Below the pieces are notes generated by a model. The model saw only the letters and a program-made list of their open reading frames with translations. It was not told where the DNA came from and made no database searches. This document shows, one piece after another, positions 10,788 to 20,197 of a stretch of DNA of 64,000 nt; position 1 is the first letter of the stretch, and each line of letters begins with the position of its first letter. The stretch is from Mycolicibacterium sp. CBMA 247. GTDB taxonomy: Bacteria; Actinomycetota; Actinomycetes; Mycobacteriales; Mycobacteriaceae. The stretch spans positions 1,116,001 to 1,180,000 of the forward strand of contig NZ_VTGX01000001.1 of NCBI RefSeq assembly GCF_009729095.1. Direction: 5' to 3'. The translations under genes and the position numbers were made by a program.

Positions 10788-10830
10788 TGGTGCCCGTTCT
10801 CCCCAAGGTTCGACGCCGACGCGGTGATGA

Positions 10831-10859
10831 ATTTTAACATCCGATCTTAAATGTATAAC
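10831..10859 (-). promoter_or_regulatory. Candidate potA promoter overlapping a GntR-type operator
   Basis: On the minus strand, TTATAC (10854-10859) and TAAAAT (10831-10836) are spaced 17 bases apart as -35 and -10. The -35 overlaps GTATAAC (10853-10859 on plus), which fits the GTnnnAC core of FadR/GntR operators. The stretch is conspicuously AT-rich for this genome. Inference only. Confidence 0.45.
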
Positions 10860-10992
10860 ACCTCGCGGCGGCGAAAGGAACGGTTTGAAGGCTCCCGGCT
10901 GCCCGCGTCACCACCGGCACCTTGGATGTCCGGCAGGGATTCGCAGTGAACATGGCAGACTTAAGGAAAGGAGAGGGACAAGGGGGTCGGCA

Positions 10993-11745
10993 GTGAACTC
11001 GGTCGTGCCTCACACCCCGAGTCCGTCAAGCCGCTTACGCACCGCGGCGTTTGCCCCCATCGGCGACGAGGCACGCACCGCACTAGTGGAAACCCGTCTG
11101 GTGCAGGCGATCTCAGCGGGCGCCTTCGTCGAAGGAGAACGCCTGCCCAGCGAGAATGAGCTCGCGAATCTCTTCGGAGTCGCAGTCGTCACGGTGCGTG
11201 AGGCGTTGAGCGCCCTGCGGTATCGCGGGCTCATCGAAACACGCCGAGGTAGACACGGTGGCAGCTTCGTACGCCCCAGTCCCGGTGCCGTCGAGGCGGT
11301 CAACGCCCAGCTGCTCAAATCAATGCCGCGCGTCGCGCTTGCAGACCTCGGCCTGCACTATGAGGTCGTCTCGAGCGCCTGCGCGGAATATGCGTGCCTT
11401 CGGGCCACCCCCGACGAAGTTGCGGTGGTGCACGAAGTCCTCACGCAGGCGCGGGATCTACCACGGGAGCTGTGGCGACGCAGAATTACCGATGTACAGC
11501 TTGAGCTGGCATCGCTGAGCCAATCCGTGCGCCTCACCACCGAGCATGTCCGCCTCCAGACCGAGTTCACCCCGTTGCTCGCGCTACAAGACGCCGATGT
11601 AGCGGCACGCCACGCCACTCACGATGCCGTGGTCGCACAAGTCGACGCCATACGCATGCGAGACGTCGAGTTAGCTCGTCGCGTCGTGCGTGAGGCCGTA
11701 CGGGACTCTGTCCGCTGGCTCGTCGCATATCGGGCGAGCCTCTAG
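10993..11745 (+). CDS. GntR-family regulator (FadR/FCD type), divergent from the transporter
   Basis: 250 residues from a GTG six bases after an AGGGGG; an upstream ATG in frame gives a low-complexity leader and is less likely. The winged helix contains RLPSENELANLFGVAVVTVREALSALRYRGL, a classic GntR helix-turn-helix, followed by RRGRHGGSFV. The helical C-terminal domain resembles FCD ligand-binding domains but is short. Divergence from potA with a candidate GTnnnAC operator between them suggests it controls the amine uptake operon in response to an amine or its oxidation product. Confidence 0.85.
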   Translation: MNSVVPHTPSPSSRLRTAAFAPIGDEARTALVETRLVQAISAGAFVEGERLPSENELANLFGVAVVTVREALSALRYRGLIETRRGRHGGSFVRPSPGAVEAVNAQLLKSMPRVALADLGLHYEVVSSACAEYACLRATPDEVAVVHEVLTQARDLPRELWRRRITDVQLELASLSQSVRLTTEHVRLQTEFTPLLALQDADVAARHATHDAVVAQVDAIRMRDVELARRVVREAVRDSVRWLVAYRASL

Positions 11746-11865
11746 CTCTCGAGCGGGTTCGCTCGTACAGCCGGGCACCCACCGATGTTGAGCAGGTGTC
11801 GACGACGTGGTGTCTGAGATCACAATCGGCGGGCATAGAATCGCACTCCTCATTGGGAGGGCAGT

Positions 11866-12603
11866 GTGAACACGGCGTCGGCACAGGTGTTGGATCGCGC
11901 AATTCAACGCATCGATGGGTTCTTCGACGGAGTCTTTGCATCCCTCGAAGAATGGAAGCCAAGACTTCAGCAGAAACTCGGTGCCGCAATCCGGTTCGGT
12001 GCACTTAGCGGCGCGCAACTCAGCGACCTCATTGAAGACGACGTCCGAAAGATCCTCAGCGGGGCGTCACGGCCACTTTACGGCGCCGGATACTGCGCCA
12101 CCGAGGACATCGTCTCAAACGGCAACCCGTTGGCCTGGTGGCAGGGACCAGACCGAGCACTGCTCGCATCGTCCACGTTCGGACCTGGCCAGGCCGCAAT
12201 CGACCTGGCCAGACTTGAGTGGTACCGGGTGCCGCACTCCAGCGGCCGCAAGCACGTCGCCGGCCCATTTGTCGATTACCTGTGCTCCAACGAGATCACC
12301 GTCACCACATCAGTTCCGCTGGAACTCGACGGAGCCTTCTCCGGCGTCATGTGCGCCGACATACTCGTGTCCTCGCTTGAGGAGGTGCTGTTGCCCGGGT
12401 TGGCAGAGTTGCCGGGAGCCGTCGTCGTCAACAGCAGTGGCCGTGTTGCTATTTCGACACTGCCTGACTACGAGACCGGAGATCGCTTGCCGAACTGGGA
12501 TTCCGAAGCGGGTGTGCGCCATGACACCTCGGCGCACATAGCGACGTCCAAACATCACCCGTTCGCCATCGTCATGCCGCAAGACCAGGATCCGGCGCCC
12601 TAA
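11866..12603 (+). CDS. Soluble Cache-domain protein
   Basis: 245 residues from a GTG five to six bases after GGGAGG. There is no signal peptide or membrane segment. After an N-terminal helix-rich ~60 residues, AGYCATEDIV, LAWWQG, GPFVDYLCSNEITVT and DGAFSGVMCADI match the Cache/PDC sensor fold, which normally sits outside the membrane and binds amines, amino acids or organic acids. A free cytosolic Cache protein may be a co-sensor for the GntR regulator or an amine-binding protein. It is co-directional with the regulator, 120 bases downstream. Confidence 0.65.
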   Translation: MNTASAQVLDRAIQRIDGFFDGVFASLEEWKPRLQQKLGAAIRFGALSGAQLSDLIEDDVRKILSGASRPLYGAGYCATEDIVSNGNPLAWWQGPDRALLASSTFGPGQAAIDLARLEWYRVPHSSGRKHVAGPFVDYLCSNEITVTTSVPLELDGAFSGVMCADILVSSLEEVLLPGLAELPGAVVVNSSGRVAISTLPDYETGDRLPNWDSEAGVRHDTSAHIATSKHHPFAIVMPQDQDPAP

Positions 12604-12740
12604 GCCGGGGGTCTGCGCCGGCCTCGCACGTCCTCACGTCGAGACGCGACCGCGGTTCGGCGCGTCCATTCGTTGGCATCAAGACAACCGTTGCTGGATC
12701 TCCGTGACGATCAGCGCGTGTTTAAGGACCCACTCACAGG

Positions 12741-13526
12741 GTGATTACGCATGATGGAGGAGACGTCGGCGAAAGCGAGGACGCTGTGCTGGGCCTGCCC
12801 GAGCAGATCACCGCATGCCTGTTCGACCTCGACGGCGTGCTCACCGATACGGCCAGCGTGCACAAGAAGGCCTGGAAGGCCATGTTCGACGACTATCTGC
12901 GCAAGCGGGCAGAACGCACGGGTGAGCCGTTTGTCGCCTTCGACATCGACATCGATTACCTGCGCTACGTCGACGGCAAGCGCCGAGAGGACGGTGTCCG
13001 GTCGTTCTTGGCCAGCCGCGGGATCACGCTGCCCGAGGGCACACCGGACGACGCCGCCGACTCCGACACCATCGAGGGCCTGGGCAACCGCAAGAACGCG
13101 ATGTTCCACCAGACCCTGCAGAAGGAGGGGGTCGAGGTGTTCGAAGGCTCGCGGCGGTACCTGCAGGCCGTGGCACAGGCGGGTCTGCGCCGGGCGGTGG
13201 TGTCCTCCAGCGCCAACACCGAAGAAGTACTCAAGATCACCGGGCTCGACACATTCATCGAGCAGCGGGTCGACGGGGTGACGATGCGCGACGAGAACAT
13301 CCCGGGCAAACCGGCACCGGACAGCTTCCTGCGTGCCGCCGAGCTTCTCGGCGTCTCCCCCGCGCATGCCGCGGTATTCGAGGACGCCCTGGCCGGGGTC
13401 GCTGCGGGGCGGGCCGGGAAATTCGGCTTCGTGGTGGGCGTGGACCGGGTCGGGCAGGCCGACCAGCTGCGCCGTAACGGTGCCGACGTCGTGGTCACCG
13501 ATCTGGCCGAGTTGGTAGCGCCATGA
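12741..13526 (+). CDS. Beta-phosphoglucomutase-like HAD hydrolase
   Basis: 261 residues. HAD motif I is FDLDGVLTD, with both aspartates; motif III lies in GKPAPDSF and motif IV in [11 protein letters not shown] cap insertion lies between motifs I and II. The enzyme would interconvert beta-glucose-1-phosphate and glucose-6-phosphate. The start used is a GTG giving a 15-residue leader before VLGLPE, similar in length to what I recall for Rv3400; a second GTG at 12786 is possible. Its stop overlaps the GH65 start by four bases (ATGA), so the phosphorylase product passes directly to this mutase. Confidence 0.85.
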   Translation: MITHDGGDVGESEDAVLGLPEQITACLFDLDGVLTDTASVHKKAWKAMFDDYLRKRAERTGEPFVAFDIDIDYLRYVDGKRREDGVRSFLASRGITLPEGTPDDAADSDTIEGLGNRKNAMFHQTLQKEGVEVFEGSRRYLQAVAQAGLRRAVVSSSANTEEVLKITGLDTFIEQRVDGVTMRDENIPGKPAPDSFLRAAELLGVSPAHAAVFEDALAGVAAGRAGKFGFVVGVDRVGQADQLRRNGADVVVTDLAELVAP

Positions 13527-15892
13527 TGATCACCCACGACGCGTACCCGGTGGAACCGTGGCAGGTGCGCGAAACCCGGTTGGACGTCAACCTGCTGGCG
13601 CAGTCCGAATCCTTGTTCGCGCTGTCCAACGGACACATCGGCCTGCGCGGCAACCTCGATGAGGGCGAGCCGCACGGCCTGCCCGGGACGTATTTGGCCG
13701 GGTTCTTCGAAGTGCGCCCACTGCCCTACGCCGAGGCCGGGTTCGGCTATCCCGAGGCCGGACAGACGATCGTCGACGTCACCAACGGCAAGCTGCTGCG
13801 GCTGCTGGTCGATGACGAGCCGTTCGACGTGCGCTACGGCGACCTGATCGATCATGAGCGCACCCTTGACCTGCGTGCCGGGACCCTGACCCGCGTCGCC
13901 CACTGGCGCTCCCCGGCCGGAAAACAGATCAGGGTGGTCTCCACCCGCCTGGTGTCGTTCGCGCACCGCGGCGTCGCCGCCATCGAGTACACCGTCGAGG
14001 CGATCGACGAATTCGTCCGGGTGACAGTGCAATCCGAGCTCGTCACCAACGAAGATCAACCCGAGACTTCGGGCGACCCGCGGGTGTCGGCGGTACTGAA
14101 ACATCCGCTGCAGGCGATACATCACGAGCACACCGAGCGCGGTGCACTTCTGGTGCACCGCACCCGCGGCAGTGGACTGATGATGGCGGCCGCCATGAAC
14201 CATGACGTCGAGGTGCCGGGGCGGGTCGAGGTCAGCACCGATTCCCGCGACGATCTGGCCCGGACCACCGTCATCTGTGGATTGCGCGCAGGTCAGAAGC
14301 TGCGCATCGTCAAGTACCTCGCCTACGGATGGTCGAGCCTGCGCTCGCGTCCCGCCCTGATCGATCAGGCCGCCGGCGCCATCACCGGCGCGCGCTACAG
14401 CGGTTGGCTGGGGCTGCTGGACTCCCAACGCGCCTACCTCGACGAGTTCTGGGACAGCGCCGACGTCGAAGTCGAGGGTGACCCGGACTGCCAGCAGGCG
14501 GTGCGATTCGGGCTGTTCCACGTGCTGCAGGCCAGTGCCCGCGCGGAGCGGCGCGCGATCGCGGGCAAGGGGCTGACCGGCACCGGCTATGACGGTCATT
14601 CCTTCTGGGACACAGAGGGTTTCGTGCTTCCGGTGCTTACATACACCAAGCCCCAGGCCGCCGCCGATGCCTTGCGGTGGCGAGCATCCACGCTGGATCT
14701 GGCCCGCGACCGAGCGGCCCTGCTCGATCTGAAGGGCGCCAGTTTCCCGTGGCGCACCATCCGGGGTGAGGAATGCTCGGCCTACTGGCCGGCCGGCACG
14801 GCCGCGTGGCATATCAACGCCGATATCGCAGCCGCGTTCGAGCGCTATCGCGTTGTCACCGGGGATGATTCGCTTGAGCACGACTGCGGCCTCGAAGTCC
14901 TGGTGGATACCGCCCGGCTGTGGATGTCGCTGGGACACCATGACCGCCACGGGATCTGGCATCTGGACGCCGTGACCGGACCGGACGAGTACACCGCGGT
15001 GGTGCGCGACAACGTCTTCACCAACCTGATGGCAGCACACAACCTGCGGGTGGCCGCGGACGCCTGCACTCGCCATCCGGACGCCTCCTACGCAATGGGG
15101 GTGACCACCGAGGAGACCGCCGCCTGGCGTGACGCCGCCGAGGCCGCCCACATCCCCTACGACGACGAACTGGGCGTGCATCCCCAGTGCGCGGGGTTCA
15201 CCACGCTGGCCGAGTGGAACTTCTCGGCCAACACCTCCTACCCCCTGCTGCTGCACGAACCGTATGTGCGGCTGTACCCGGCCCAGGTGCTCAAGCAGGC
15301 GGATCTGGTGCTGGCCATGCAGTGGCAGAGCCACGCATTCACCCCGGAACAGAAGGCCCGCAACGTCGACTATTACGAGCGCCGGACCACCCGGGACTCG
15401 TCGCTGTCGGCGTGCACCCAGGCGGTGATGTGCGCAGAGGTGGGCCACCTCGAGCTGGCCCACGATTACACCTACGAGGCCGCGCTGATCGATCTTCGGG
15501 ATCTGCAGCAGAACACCCGCGACGGCCTGCACATGGCGTCGCTCGCCGGTGCGTGGACAGCACTGGTGGCGGGTTTCGGCGGGCTGCGCGACGACGAGGG
15601 CATCCTGTCACTCGACCCGCATCTGCCCGACGGGATCCTATGCTTGCGGTTCCGGCTGCGGTGGAAGGGATTTCGGCTGACGGTCGAGGCGAAGCACCGC
15701 GACGTCACCTACATCTTGCGCGATGGGCCGGACGGGTCACTGACCATCCGCCACGCCGGAGACGAGGTGGTACTCAACACCCGGGGGTCGACCACCGTCA
15801 AAGTCATTCCCCGGCATCCGTCGCTGCCGCCGCCACCCCAGCCGCCGGGGCGGGAACCGGTGCGTCGCCGTTCCGGCCACATCGAACAGTGA
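13523..15892 (+). CDS. GH65 family disaccharide phosphorylase/hydrolase
   Basis: 789 residues, the normal length for GH65 enzymes acting on trehalose, maltose or kojibiose. An N-terminal beta-sandwich leads into the (alpha/alpha)6 barrel. HSFWDTEGF and the acid in GPDEY (Glu489) are the catalytic-region landmarks. The family cleaves alpha-glucosides with phosphate to give beta-glucose-1-phosphate, the substrate of the overlapping upstream mutase. Trehalose is the likely substrate, since mycobacteria accumulate it, but hydrolysis rather than phosphorolysis cannot be excluded. The C-terminal 25 residues are Pro/Arg-rich. Orthologue of Rv3401 by position. Confidence 0.88.
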   Translation: MMITHDAYPVEPWQVRETRLDVNLLAQSESLFALSNGHIGLRGNLDEGEPHGLPGTYLAGFFEVRPLPYAEAGFGYPEAGQTIVDVTNGKLLRLLVDDEPFDVRYGDLIDHERTLDLRAGTLTRVAHWRSPAGKQIRVVSTRLVSFAHRGVAAIEYTVEAIDEFVRVTVQSELVTNEDQPETSGDPRVSAVLKHPLQAIHHEHTERGALLVHRTRGSGLMMAAAMNHDVEVPGRVEVSTDSRDDLARTTVICGLRAGQKLRIVKYLAYGWSSLRSRPALIDQAAGAITGARYSGWLGLLDSQRAYLDEFWDSADVEVEGDPDCQQAVRFGLFHVLQASARAERRAIAGKGLTGTGYDGHSFWDTEGFVLPVLTYTKPQAAADALRWRASTLDLARDRAALLDLKGASFPWRTIRGEECSAYWPAGTAAWHINADIAAAFERYRVVTGDDSLEHDCGLEVLVDTARLWMSLGHHDRHGIWHLDAVTGPDEYTAVVRDNVFTNLMAAHNLRVAADACTRHPDASYAMGVTTEETAAWRDAAEAAHIPYDDELGVHPQCAGFTTLAEWNFSANTSYPLLLHEPYVRLYPAQVLKQADLVLAMQWQSHAFTPEQKARNVDYYERRTTRDSSLSACTQAVMCAEVGHLELAHDYTYEAALIDLRDLQQNTRDGLHMASLAGAWTALVAGFGGLRDDEGILSLDPHLPDGILCLRFRLRWKGFRLTVEAKHRDVTYILRDGPDGSLTIRHAGDEVVLNTRGSTTVKVIPRHPSLPPPPQPPGREPVRRRSGHIEQ

Positions 15893-15921
15893 CGACCGCT
15901 GCGCGCGGTGCTCCAACCGGG

Positions 15922-16506
15922 CTAATCCTGGGCTGCGTCGCCGGGTTCGAGGATCTGTGCGATCTGGGAACCGACCGCGCCGCGTATTTCGTCGTCACTG
16001 ATCGGGTCCAGGCCGGTCGCCGACCTCAGGAACGGCTCGAATAACCGCCAGCCCAGTTGCAGGGCGACGGCGTTGGCGACGGCAAGCCGTCCGCTGCGCT
16101 CATCCTCGAAGCGCGGCAGCACCTGTCCGAGCAGCTTCGTTACCCCCGGGAAACGGGTCTGCAGTCGGCCGATCGGGTAACCGTCGAGCAGCGCCCTGGC
16201 CATCACGCGCATGTGCTGGTCCATGGTCTGCTCGATCGCGTCGGCGGGGCCTTCGCCGTCCAACAGCGCGGTGAGCCGGGCACCGAGGTGCTCGAGTACC
16301 GCGCCGACCAACTGCTCCTTGGCGCCGAAGTGCCGGTAGATCAGTCCGTGGTTGACCTTGGATTTGGCGGCGATGTCACGGATCGACGTGGCCGCCGGAC
16401 CGCGTTCGGCGAAGAGTTCCGCCGCGGCGGACAGTGCGGCCGCCACCACCTCGTCCCGGCCGACCGGACCCGCCCCGTCCTTCACTGGTGGCGCGCCTGT
16501 AGTCAT
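15922..16506 (-). CDS. TetR-family regulator, divergent from the dioxygenase
   Basis: 194 residues. The helix-turn-helix is recognisable as TSIRDIAAKSKVNHGLIYRHFGAKEQL. The C-terminal domain is the usual helical ligand-binding region. The ATG lies inside a palindrome and no ribosome site precedes it, so the mRNA may be leaderless; a GTG seven codons in is an alternative. Position and neighbour match Rv3405c, a repressor next to the Rv3406 dioxygenase. The duplicated palindrome between the genes is the obvious operator. Confidence 0.88.
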   Translation of the reverse strand: MTTGAPPVKDGAGPVGRDEVVAAALSAAAELFAERGPAATSIRDIAAKSKVNHGLIYRHFGAKEQLVGAVLEHLGARLTALLDGEGPADAIEQTMDQHMRVMARALLDGYPIGRLQTRFPGVTKLLGQVLPRFEDERSGRLAVANAVALQLGWRLFEPFLRSATGLDPISDDEIRGAVGSQIAQILEPGDAAQD

Positions 16507-16549
16507 GTGGCTACACTAGCTCACATGCAAGTGTAGTCACATGACTACA
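16498..16549. promoter_or_regulatory. Duplicated palindromic operator of the TetR/dioxygenase pair
   Basis: Two 16-base palindromes, GTAGTCATGTGGCTAC (16499-16514) and GTAGTCACATGACTAC (16533-16548), lie 34 bases centre to centre. Their 20-base surroundings are also inverted copies of each other (19 of 20 matching). The left copy covers the TetR start codon. The right copy lies 31 bases before the dioxygenase start. Geometry fits two TetR dimers controlling both directions. Confidence 0.75.
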
Positions 16550-16579
16550 GTGTTCCCACCAGGACAAAGGACGAAGCCG

Positions 16580-17461
16580 ATGACTGTTTCCACCACTACC
16601 CCCATCACCGTCAGGAAGCTCGGTAGCCGTATCGGTGCCCGTATCGACGGCGTGCAACTGGGCGGGGATCTCGACGAGGGCACCGTCGCCGACATCCGCG
16701 GCGCACTGCTGCGGCACAAGGTGATCTTCTTCGGCGATCAGCACCACCTCACCGACGAGGAACAGCACGCGTTCGCGCGACTACTCGGAACCCCGATCGG
16801 CCATCACGCGCTCAAGGACGCCGACGCCCCGATCATCACGCCGATCGACTCTGACTACGCCAAGGCCAATCGCTGGCACACCGACGTCACGTTCGTGCCG
16901 GACTATCCGGCCATCTCGATCCTGCGCGCGGTGGCCCTGCCCGAGTACGGCGGTGCCACCCTGTGGGCCTCAACCGCGGCGGCCTACGACCAGTTGCCCG
17001 CGCCGCTCAAACACCTCAGCGAGAATCTCCGGGCCGTGCACAGCAACCGGTTCGACTACGCGGCCGCACCCGTTTCCGCCCCGTCCGACGAACAGCAACA
17101 GTTGCGGGCCGCCTTCGAGAAACCGGACTTCCGCACCGAACACCCGGTGGTGCGGGTACATCCCGAGACCGGTGAACGCACCCTGATCGCCGGTGACTTC
17201 ACCCGCGGCTTCGTCGGCCTGGACAGCCACGAATCCGACACCCTGCTGGAGTTGCTGCAGCGGCGAATCACGATGCCGGAGAACACCGTCCGCTGGGCCT
17301 GGGCACCCGGGGACGTTGCGATCTGGGACAACCGGGCCACCCAGCACCGCGCGATCGACGACTACGACGACCAACACCGGCGGATGCACCGGGTCACCCT
17401 GGCCGGCGACGTGCCGGTCGACGCACACGGCCAGCCCAGCCGAGTGATCAGCGCGGGGTGA
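16580..17461 (+). CDS. TauD-family Fe(II)/2-oxoglutarate dioxygenase (alkyl sulfatase-like)
   Basis: 293 residues from the ATG after AAAGGACGAAG. An earlier in-frame ATG at 16541 falls inside the operator palindrome and adds a leader not expected for the family. Metal ligands are His100 and Asp102 (WHTDVTF) and His256 ([10 protein letters not shown]); the distal arginine binding 2-oxoglutarate is near MHRVTL. The family hydroxylates sulfonates or sulfate esters to release sulfite or sulfate. The orthologue by position, Rv3406, is known as an alkyl sulfatase. Regulated with the adjacent TetR gene. Confidence 0.88.
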   Translation: MTVSTTTPITVRKLGSRIGARIDGVQLGGDLDEGTVADIRGALLRHKVIFFGDQHHLTDEEQHAFARLLGTPIGHHALKDADAPIITPIDSDYAKANRWHTDVTFVPDYPAISILRAVALPEYGGATLWASTAAAYDQLPAPLKHLSENLRAVHSNRFDYAAAPVSAPSDEQQQLRAAFEKPDFRTEHPVVRVHPETGERTLIAGDFTRGFVGLDSHESDTLLELLQRRITMPENTVRWAWAPGDVAIWDNRATQHRAIDDYDDQHRRMHRVTLAGDVPVDAHGQPSRVISAG

Positions 17462-17470
17462 CCCGCCCGA

Positions 17471-19432
17471 TCACATCTTGATCGCCGGCATCAGCCTGGT
17501 CATGTTCCACAGCCGGTTGCGCCTGGCCGACAATGCCGAGACGGTCAGGGCACCGACCCAGATCACCACCAGCGTGATGATCGCCTGCCACAGCCGGTGA
17601 TCGATACCGCCGAGGATGAGCTGGCGTAAGCCGTTGACGCCGAATGTCATCGGGTCGTAGTTGTGGAGAACCTGGAACGGTCTCGACGTGGTCTCCACCG
17701 GGTACATCCCGCCGGCGCTGACCAACTGGAGCATGAGCAGGGCCATCACCAGCACCCGGCCCACGGCGGGGCCGACGAAGGCGTTGATCGCCTGCGTCGC
17801 GGCGACGAACGTGCACGACACCAGCATCATGAAGACCAGCATCGCGACCGGATGCGCCACCTGCATTCCGAGGGCGAATCGCACCACGCAATACAGGATT
17901 ATCGCCTGGAATATCCCGATCACCGCGGCGGGCAGGTAACTGGCGAGCACCACCCGGATCGCCAGCACCTCCGCGGCTATCGGGCGGTTCTGCAACGGCC
18001 GCAACACCATCCACAGCACCAGGGCGCCGAAGAACAGTGCCAGCGTGATGAAGAACGGCGCCATTCCCGTGCCGAAGTTGGGTGCGGAGTTCTCGGCCGA
18101 GTTCTGCAGGTGAACCGGGCCGCCGATGGTGTCGGCGATCGCGTCCTTCTGCGCAGGCGTCCAATCCGGCACCTGGCCGGCGCCGTCGGCGAGCTTGGTC
18201 GCCAACTCTGCCGACCCGGTCCGCAGCTGCGCGGTCCCGGATTTCAGTTGCCCGGCACCGGTGTCGAGTTTGGCGATACCACTGGCCAATTCGGCGTTAC
18301 CCGAGGCCAGCTGCTGGGCTCCGCTGCGCAGCTGGTTCAGCTTGGCGCTGAGATCCTGGTTCTTGCTGCCCACCTGATCGAGCGCGGAGTTCAGCGGGCT
18401 GCCGGGGTTACGCAGTGATGAGGTCATCGAGATCGCCGCATTCTCGGCGTCGGTGAGCTGCTGACGGATCTGCGGGGTGAACTGGTGATCTCGAAGCTGA
18501 TCCGCCACCCCGCGAAGAGTTCCGGCGGCGTTGTTGGCGATGGGATCCGGGCTGGCCGACAGCTGGTCGATCACCGAGGTCAGCGCCGTCGCAGCGGAGT
18601 CCTGCGCCCCGGCGATGGCGCCGATCTGGTCATTGGCCTGCCGCAATGCGACGGTGCCATCTTGCAGTTGCTGGGTGTCGCCGCCGATCTTCGACAGCGC
18701 GGAGGTCACCGCGACCAGCGGATCGGTGGCCTTGTTGATCCCCTCCGAGAGTTGCTTTGCGCCGGTGGCCAACTGCGCCGAGCCGGATCGCGCAGTGTGC
18801 AGCCCGGCCGACAACTCACCGGCGCCGTTGTCGACTTTCACTGCCCCGTCGGCGAGTTGGGCCGCGCCGTCAGCGGCCTGCTTGATCCCGGCGCCGGAGC
18901 TGACCACGACGGAGAGCACCTGGTTGACCGCCTGGCCCGAGATCCGTGTCGACACCGCGTTGAGCACCTGGTCGATCGCGGTGCGGCCGATGTTCGACGA
19001 GATGTAGTTGTTGGCGTCGTTGTAGACCGCATTCAGATTGGCCTGCTTGGGCTGTCCGGTCAGGGGTGACGCGATCGCCTCGCTGAAATCGGGTGGTAGC
19101 TCAAGCATGAAGTAGTACTTGCCGTGGTCGACGCCTTCGCGTGCCTCATCCTCATCGACCACATGCCAGTTCAAGCTCGCATCGTCGGTCAGGCTCTTGG
19201 CGATCTCGGCACCGGCGTTCACGTGCTGCCCCGAAACCACCACGCCCCGATCGGAATTGACCAGCGCCACCGGCATCTTGTCGACCTGGCCGAAGGGGTC
19301 CCAGTACGCCCACAGGTATAGCGCGCCGTACACCAGCGGCAGCAGCATCAACACCACGATCGCCGCCCGGGTCATCCGGCTGCGGCCGAAGCGCTTGATC
19401 TCGGAGCCGAATGTGAGTCCAGCTAGCATCAT
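17471..19432 (-). CDS. YhgE/Pip-family membrane protein (ABC-2 permease-like)
   Basis: 653 residues. An N-terminal membrane segment is followed by a YhgE/Pip extracellular domain (PVALVNSDRGVVVSG). A long region of repeated heptad-like LxxGAxxLxxG units (about residues 190-430) is typical of Pip coiled stalks. About five to six C-terminal membrane segments resemble ABC-2 permeases. The family includes phage-receptor and type VII-related proteins and is thought to act in export or envelope processes. Its start overlaps by one base the stop of a degenerate ABC ATPase gene (TGATG), so the two are probably subunits of one complex. Confidence 0.85.
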   Translation of the reverse strand: MMLAGLTFGSEIKRFGRSRMTRAAIVVLMLLPLVYGALYLWAYWDPFGQVDKMPVALVNSDRGVVVSGQHVNAGAEIAKSLTDDASLNWHVVDEDEAREGVDHGKYYFMLELPPDFSEAIASPLTGQPKQANLNAVYNDANNYISSNIGRTAIDQVLNAVSTRISGQAVNQVLSVVVSSGAGIKQAADGAAQLADGAVKVDNGAGELSAGLHTARSGSAQLATGAKQLSEGINKATDPLVAVTSALSKIGGDTQQLQDGTVALRQANDQIGAIAGAQDSAATALTSVIDQLSASPDPIANNAAGTLRGVADQLRDHQFTPQIRQQLTDAENAAISMTSSLRNPGSPLNSALDQVGSKNQDLSAKLNQLRSGAQQLASGNAELASGIAKLDTGAGQLKSGTAQLRTGSAELATKLADGAGQVPDWTPAQKDAIADTIGGPVHLQNSAENSAPNFGTGMAPFFITLALFFGALVLWMVLRPLQNRPIAAEVLAIRVVLASYLPAAVIGIFQAIILYCVVRFALGMQVAHPVAMLVFMMLVSCTFVAATQAINAFVGPAVGRVLVMALLMLQLVSAGGMYPVETTSRPFQVLHNYDPMTFGVNGLRQLILGGIDHRLWQAIITLVVIWVGALTVSALSARRNRLWNMTRLMPAIKM

Positions 19433-20139
19433 CAGTCCTTTCCGGTCAGGATGCGGTGGTCGTGCAGATCGTGGTCGGGCGCTTCGGTGCCGAGCGGATT
19501 GGTCACGCCGACAACGACACTGCGCTGTGTCGCAATGGCACCGAGCCGCTCGACCGCGATCGCGCGTCGCGAGTTGTCCCGGACCTGTTCGAGGTCACCG
19601 ACCACCAGGATCGGGCGATCCGAGAACAGCGCCAGGGTGACCTTCAGCAGAAACAGGTCGAGGTCGGACAGTTCACTGATGTAGGTCTGGGCTGCGGGCG
19701 GCACCAATTCGCCGAACACCTCTCGCAGTGCGGATTCGCCGGCCTCCACCGGAACCCGCCGATACCACGGGGCCAGCCAGCGGCGCTGTTCGGCGAGGAC
19801 CGTCTGCACCGTGACCGAATCCTCCAGCTCGTCGATGTCGGCGAAGGCCGCGATCGCGCAGTGCCGCCGGATTGCGCGGGGTTGCGTTTCGCCGCAGACG
19901 GTCACAGTGCCGTGGGTGGGCTTGAGCCGTCCGGCCAGCGTCAGCAGCAGTGCGGTCTGGCCCCATCCCCCAGGCATCTGGATGGCGTGAAAACCAGGCG
20001 TGAGCGCAAGGTCGATGCCGGAGAACAGCGGGCCGTGCTCGCCGTCGACGCCCAGCCCGGCCGCGGTGATCTGCGGCGCTTCCTGCGCGTCGTCCCCCTC
20101 GGACGCCTGGGTCTCCCCGGCGTCTTCCTTGTCTTCCAT
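19432..20139 (-). CDS. Degenerate ABC ATPase-like subunit
   Basis: 235 residues from an ATG after AAAGG; the frame is open further upstream but runs into the divergent regulator. An acidic leader (EDKEDAGETQASEGDD) precedes an ABC-like domain. The Walker A region reads MPGGWGQTALL, with Gln where the catalytic Lys should be. The signature LSGGQ is replaced by LSDLD. The Walker B end reads VVGDLEQ instead of a DE pair. Fold resemblance plus coupling to the YhgE/Pip permease suggests a nucleotide-binding subunit that has lost hydrolysis. It is divergent from a TetR gene with a paired operator. Confidence 0.75.
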   Translation of the reverse strand: MEDKEDAGETQASEGDDAQEAPQITAAGLGVDGEHGPLFSGIDLALTPGFHAIQMPGGWGQTALLLTLAGRLKPTHGTVTVCGETQPRAIRRHCAIAAFADIDELEDSVTVQTVLAEQRRWLAPWYRRVPVEAGESALREVFGELVPPAAQTYISELSDLDLFLLKVTLALFSDRPILVVGDLEQVRDNSRRAIAVERLGAIATQRSVVVGVTNPLGTEAPDHDLHDHRILTGKD

Positions 20140-20151
20140 CTCCGACCTTTC

Positions 20152-20189
20152 GATACTGGCTGGTATCCAACCGATACTAGCGAGTATCG
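20152..20189. promoter_or_regulatory. Paired operator palindromes between ABC-like and TetR genes
   Basis: GATACTGGCTGGTATC (20152-20167) and CGATACTAGCGAGTATCG (20172-20189) are two palindromes with the same GATAC/GTATC arms, 21 bases centre to centre, or about two helical turns. They lie between the divergent starts at 20139 and 20198. Likely binding sites of the adjacent TetR protein. Confidence 0.7.
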
Positions 20190-20197
20190 TATTGCTC

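Noticed and set aside
12965..15532. 855-codon open frame antisense to the GH65 gene
   Set aside because: Shadow of high-GC codon bias opposite a well-supported gene; low-complexity composition and no family match.
16541..16579. ATG at 16541 as the dioxygenase start
   Set aside because: It lies within the operator palindrome and adds residues not expected in the family; the ATG at 16580 has a better ribosome site.
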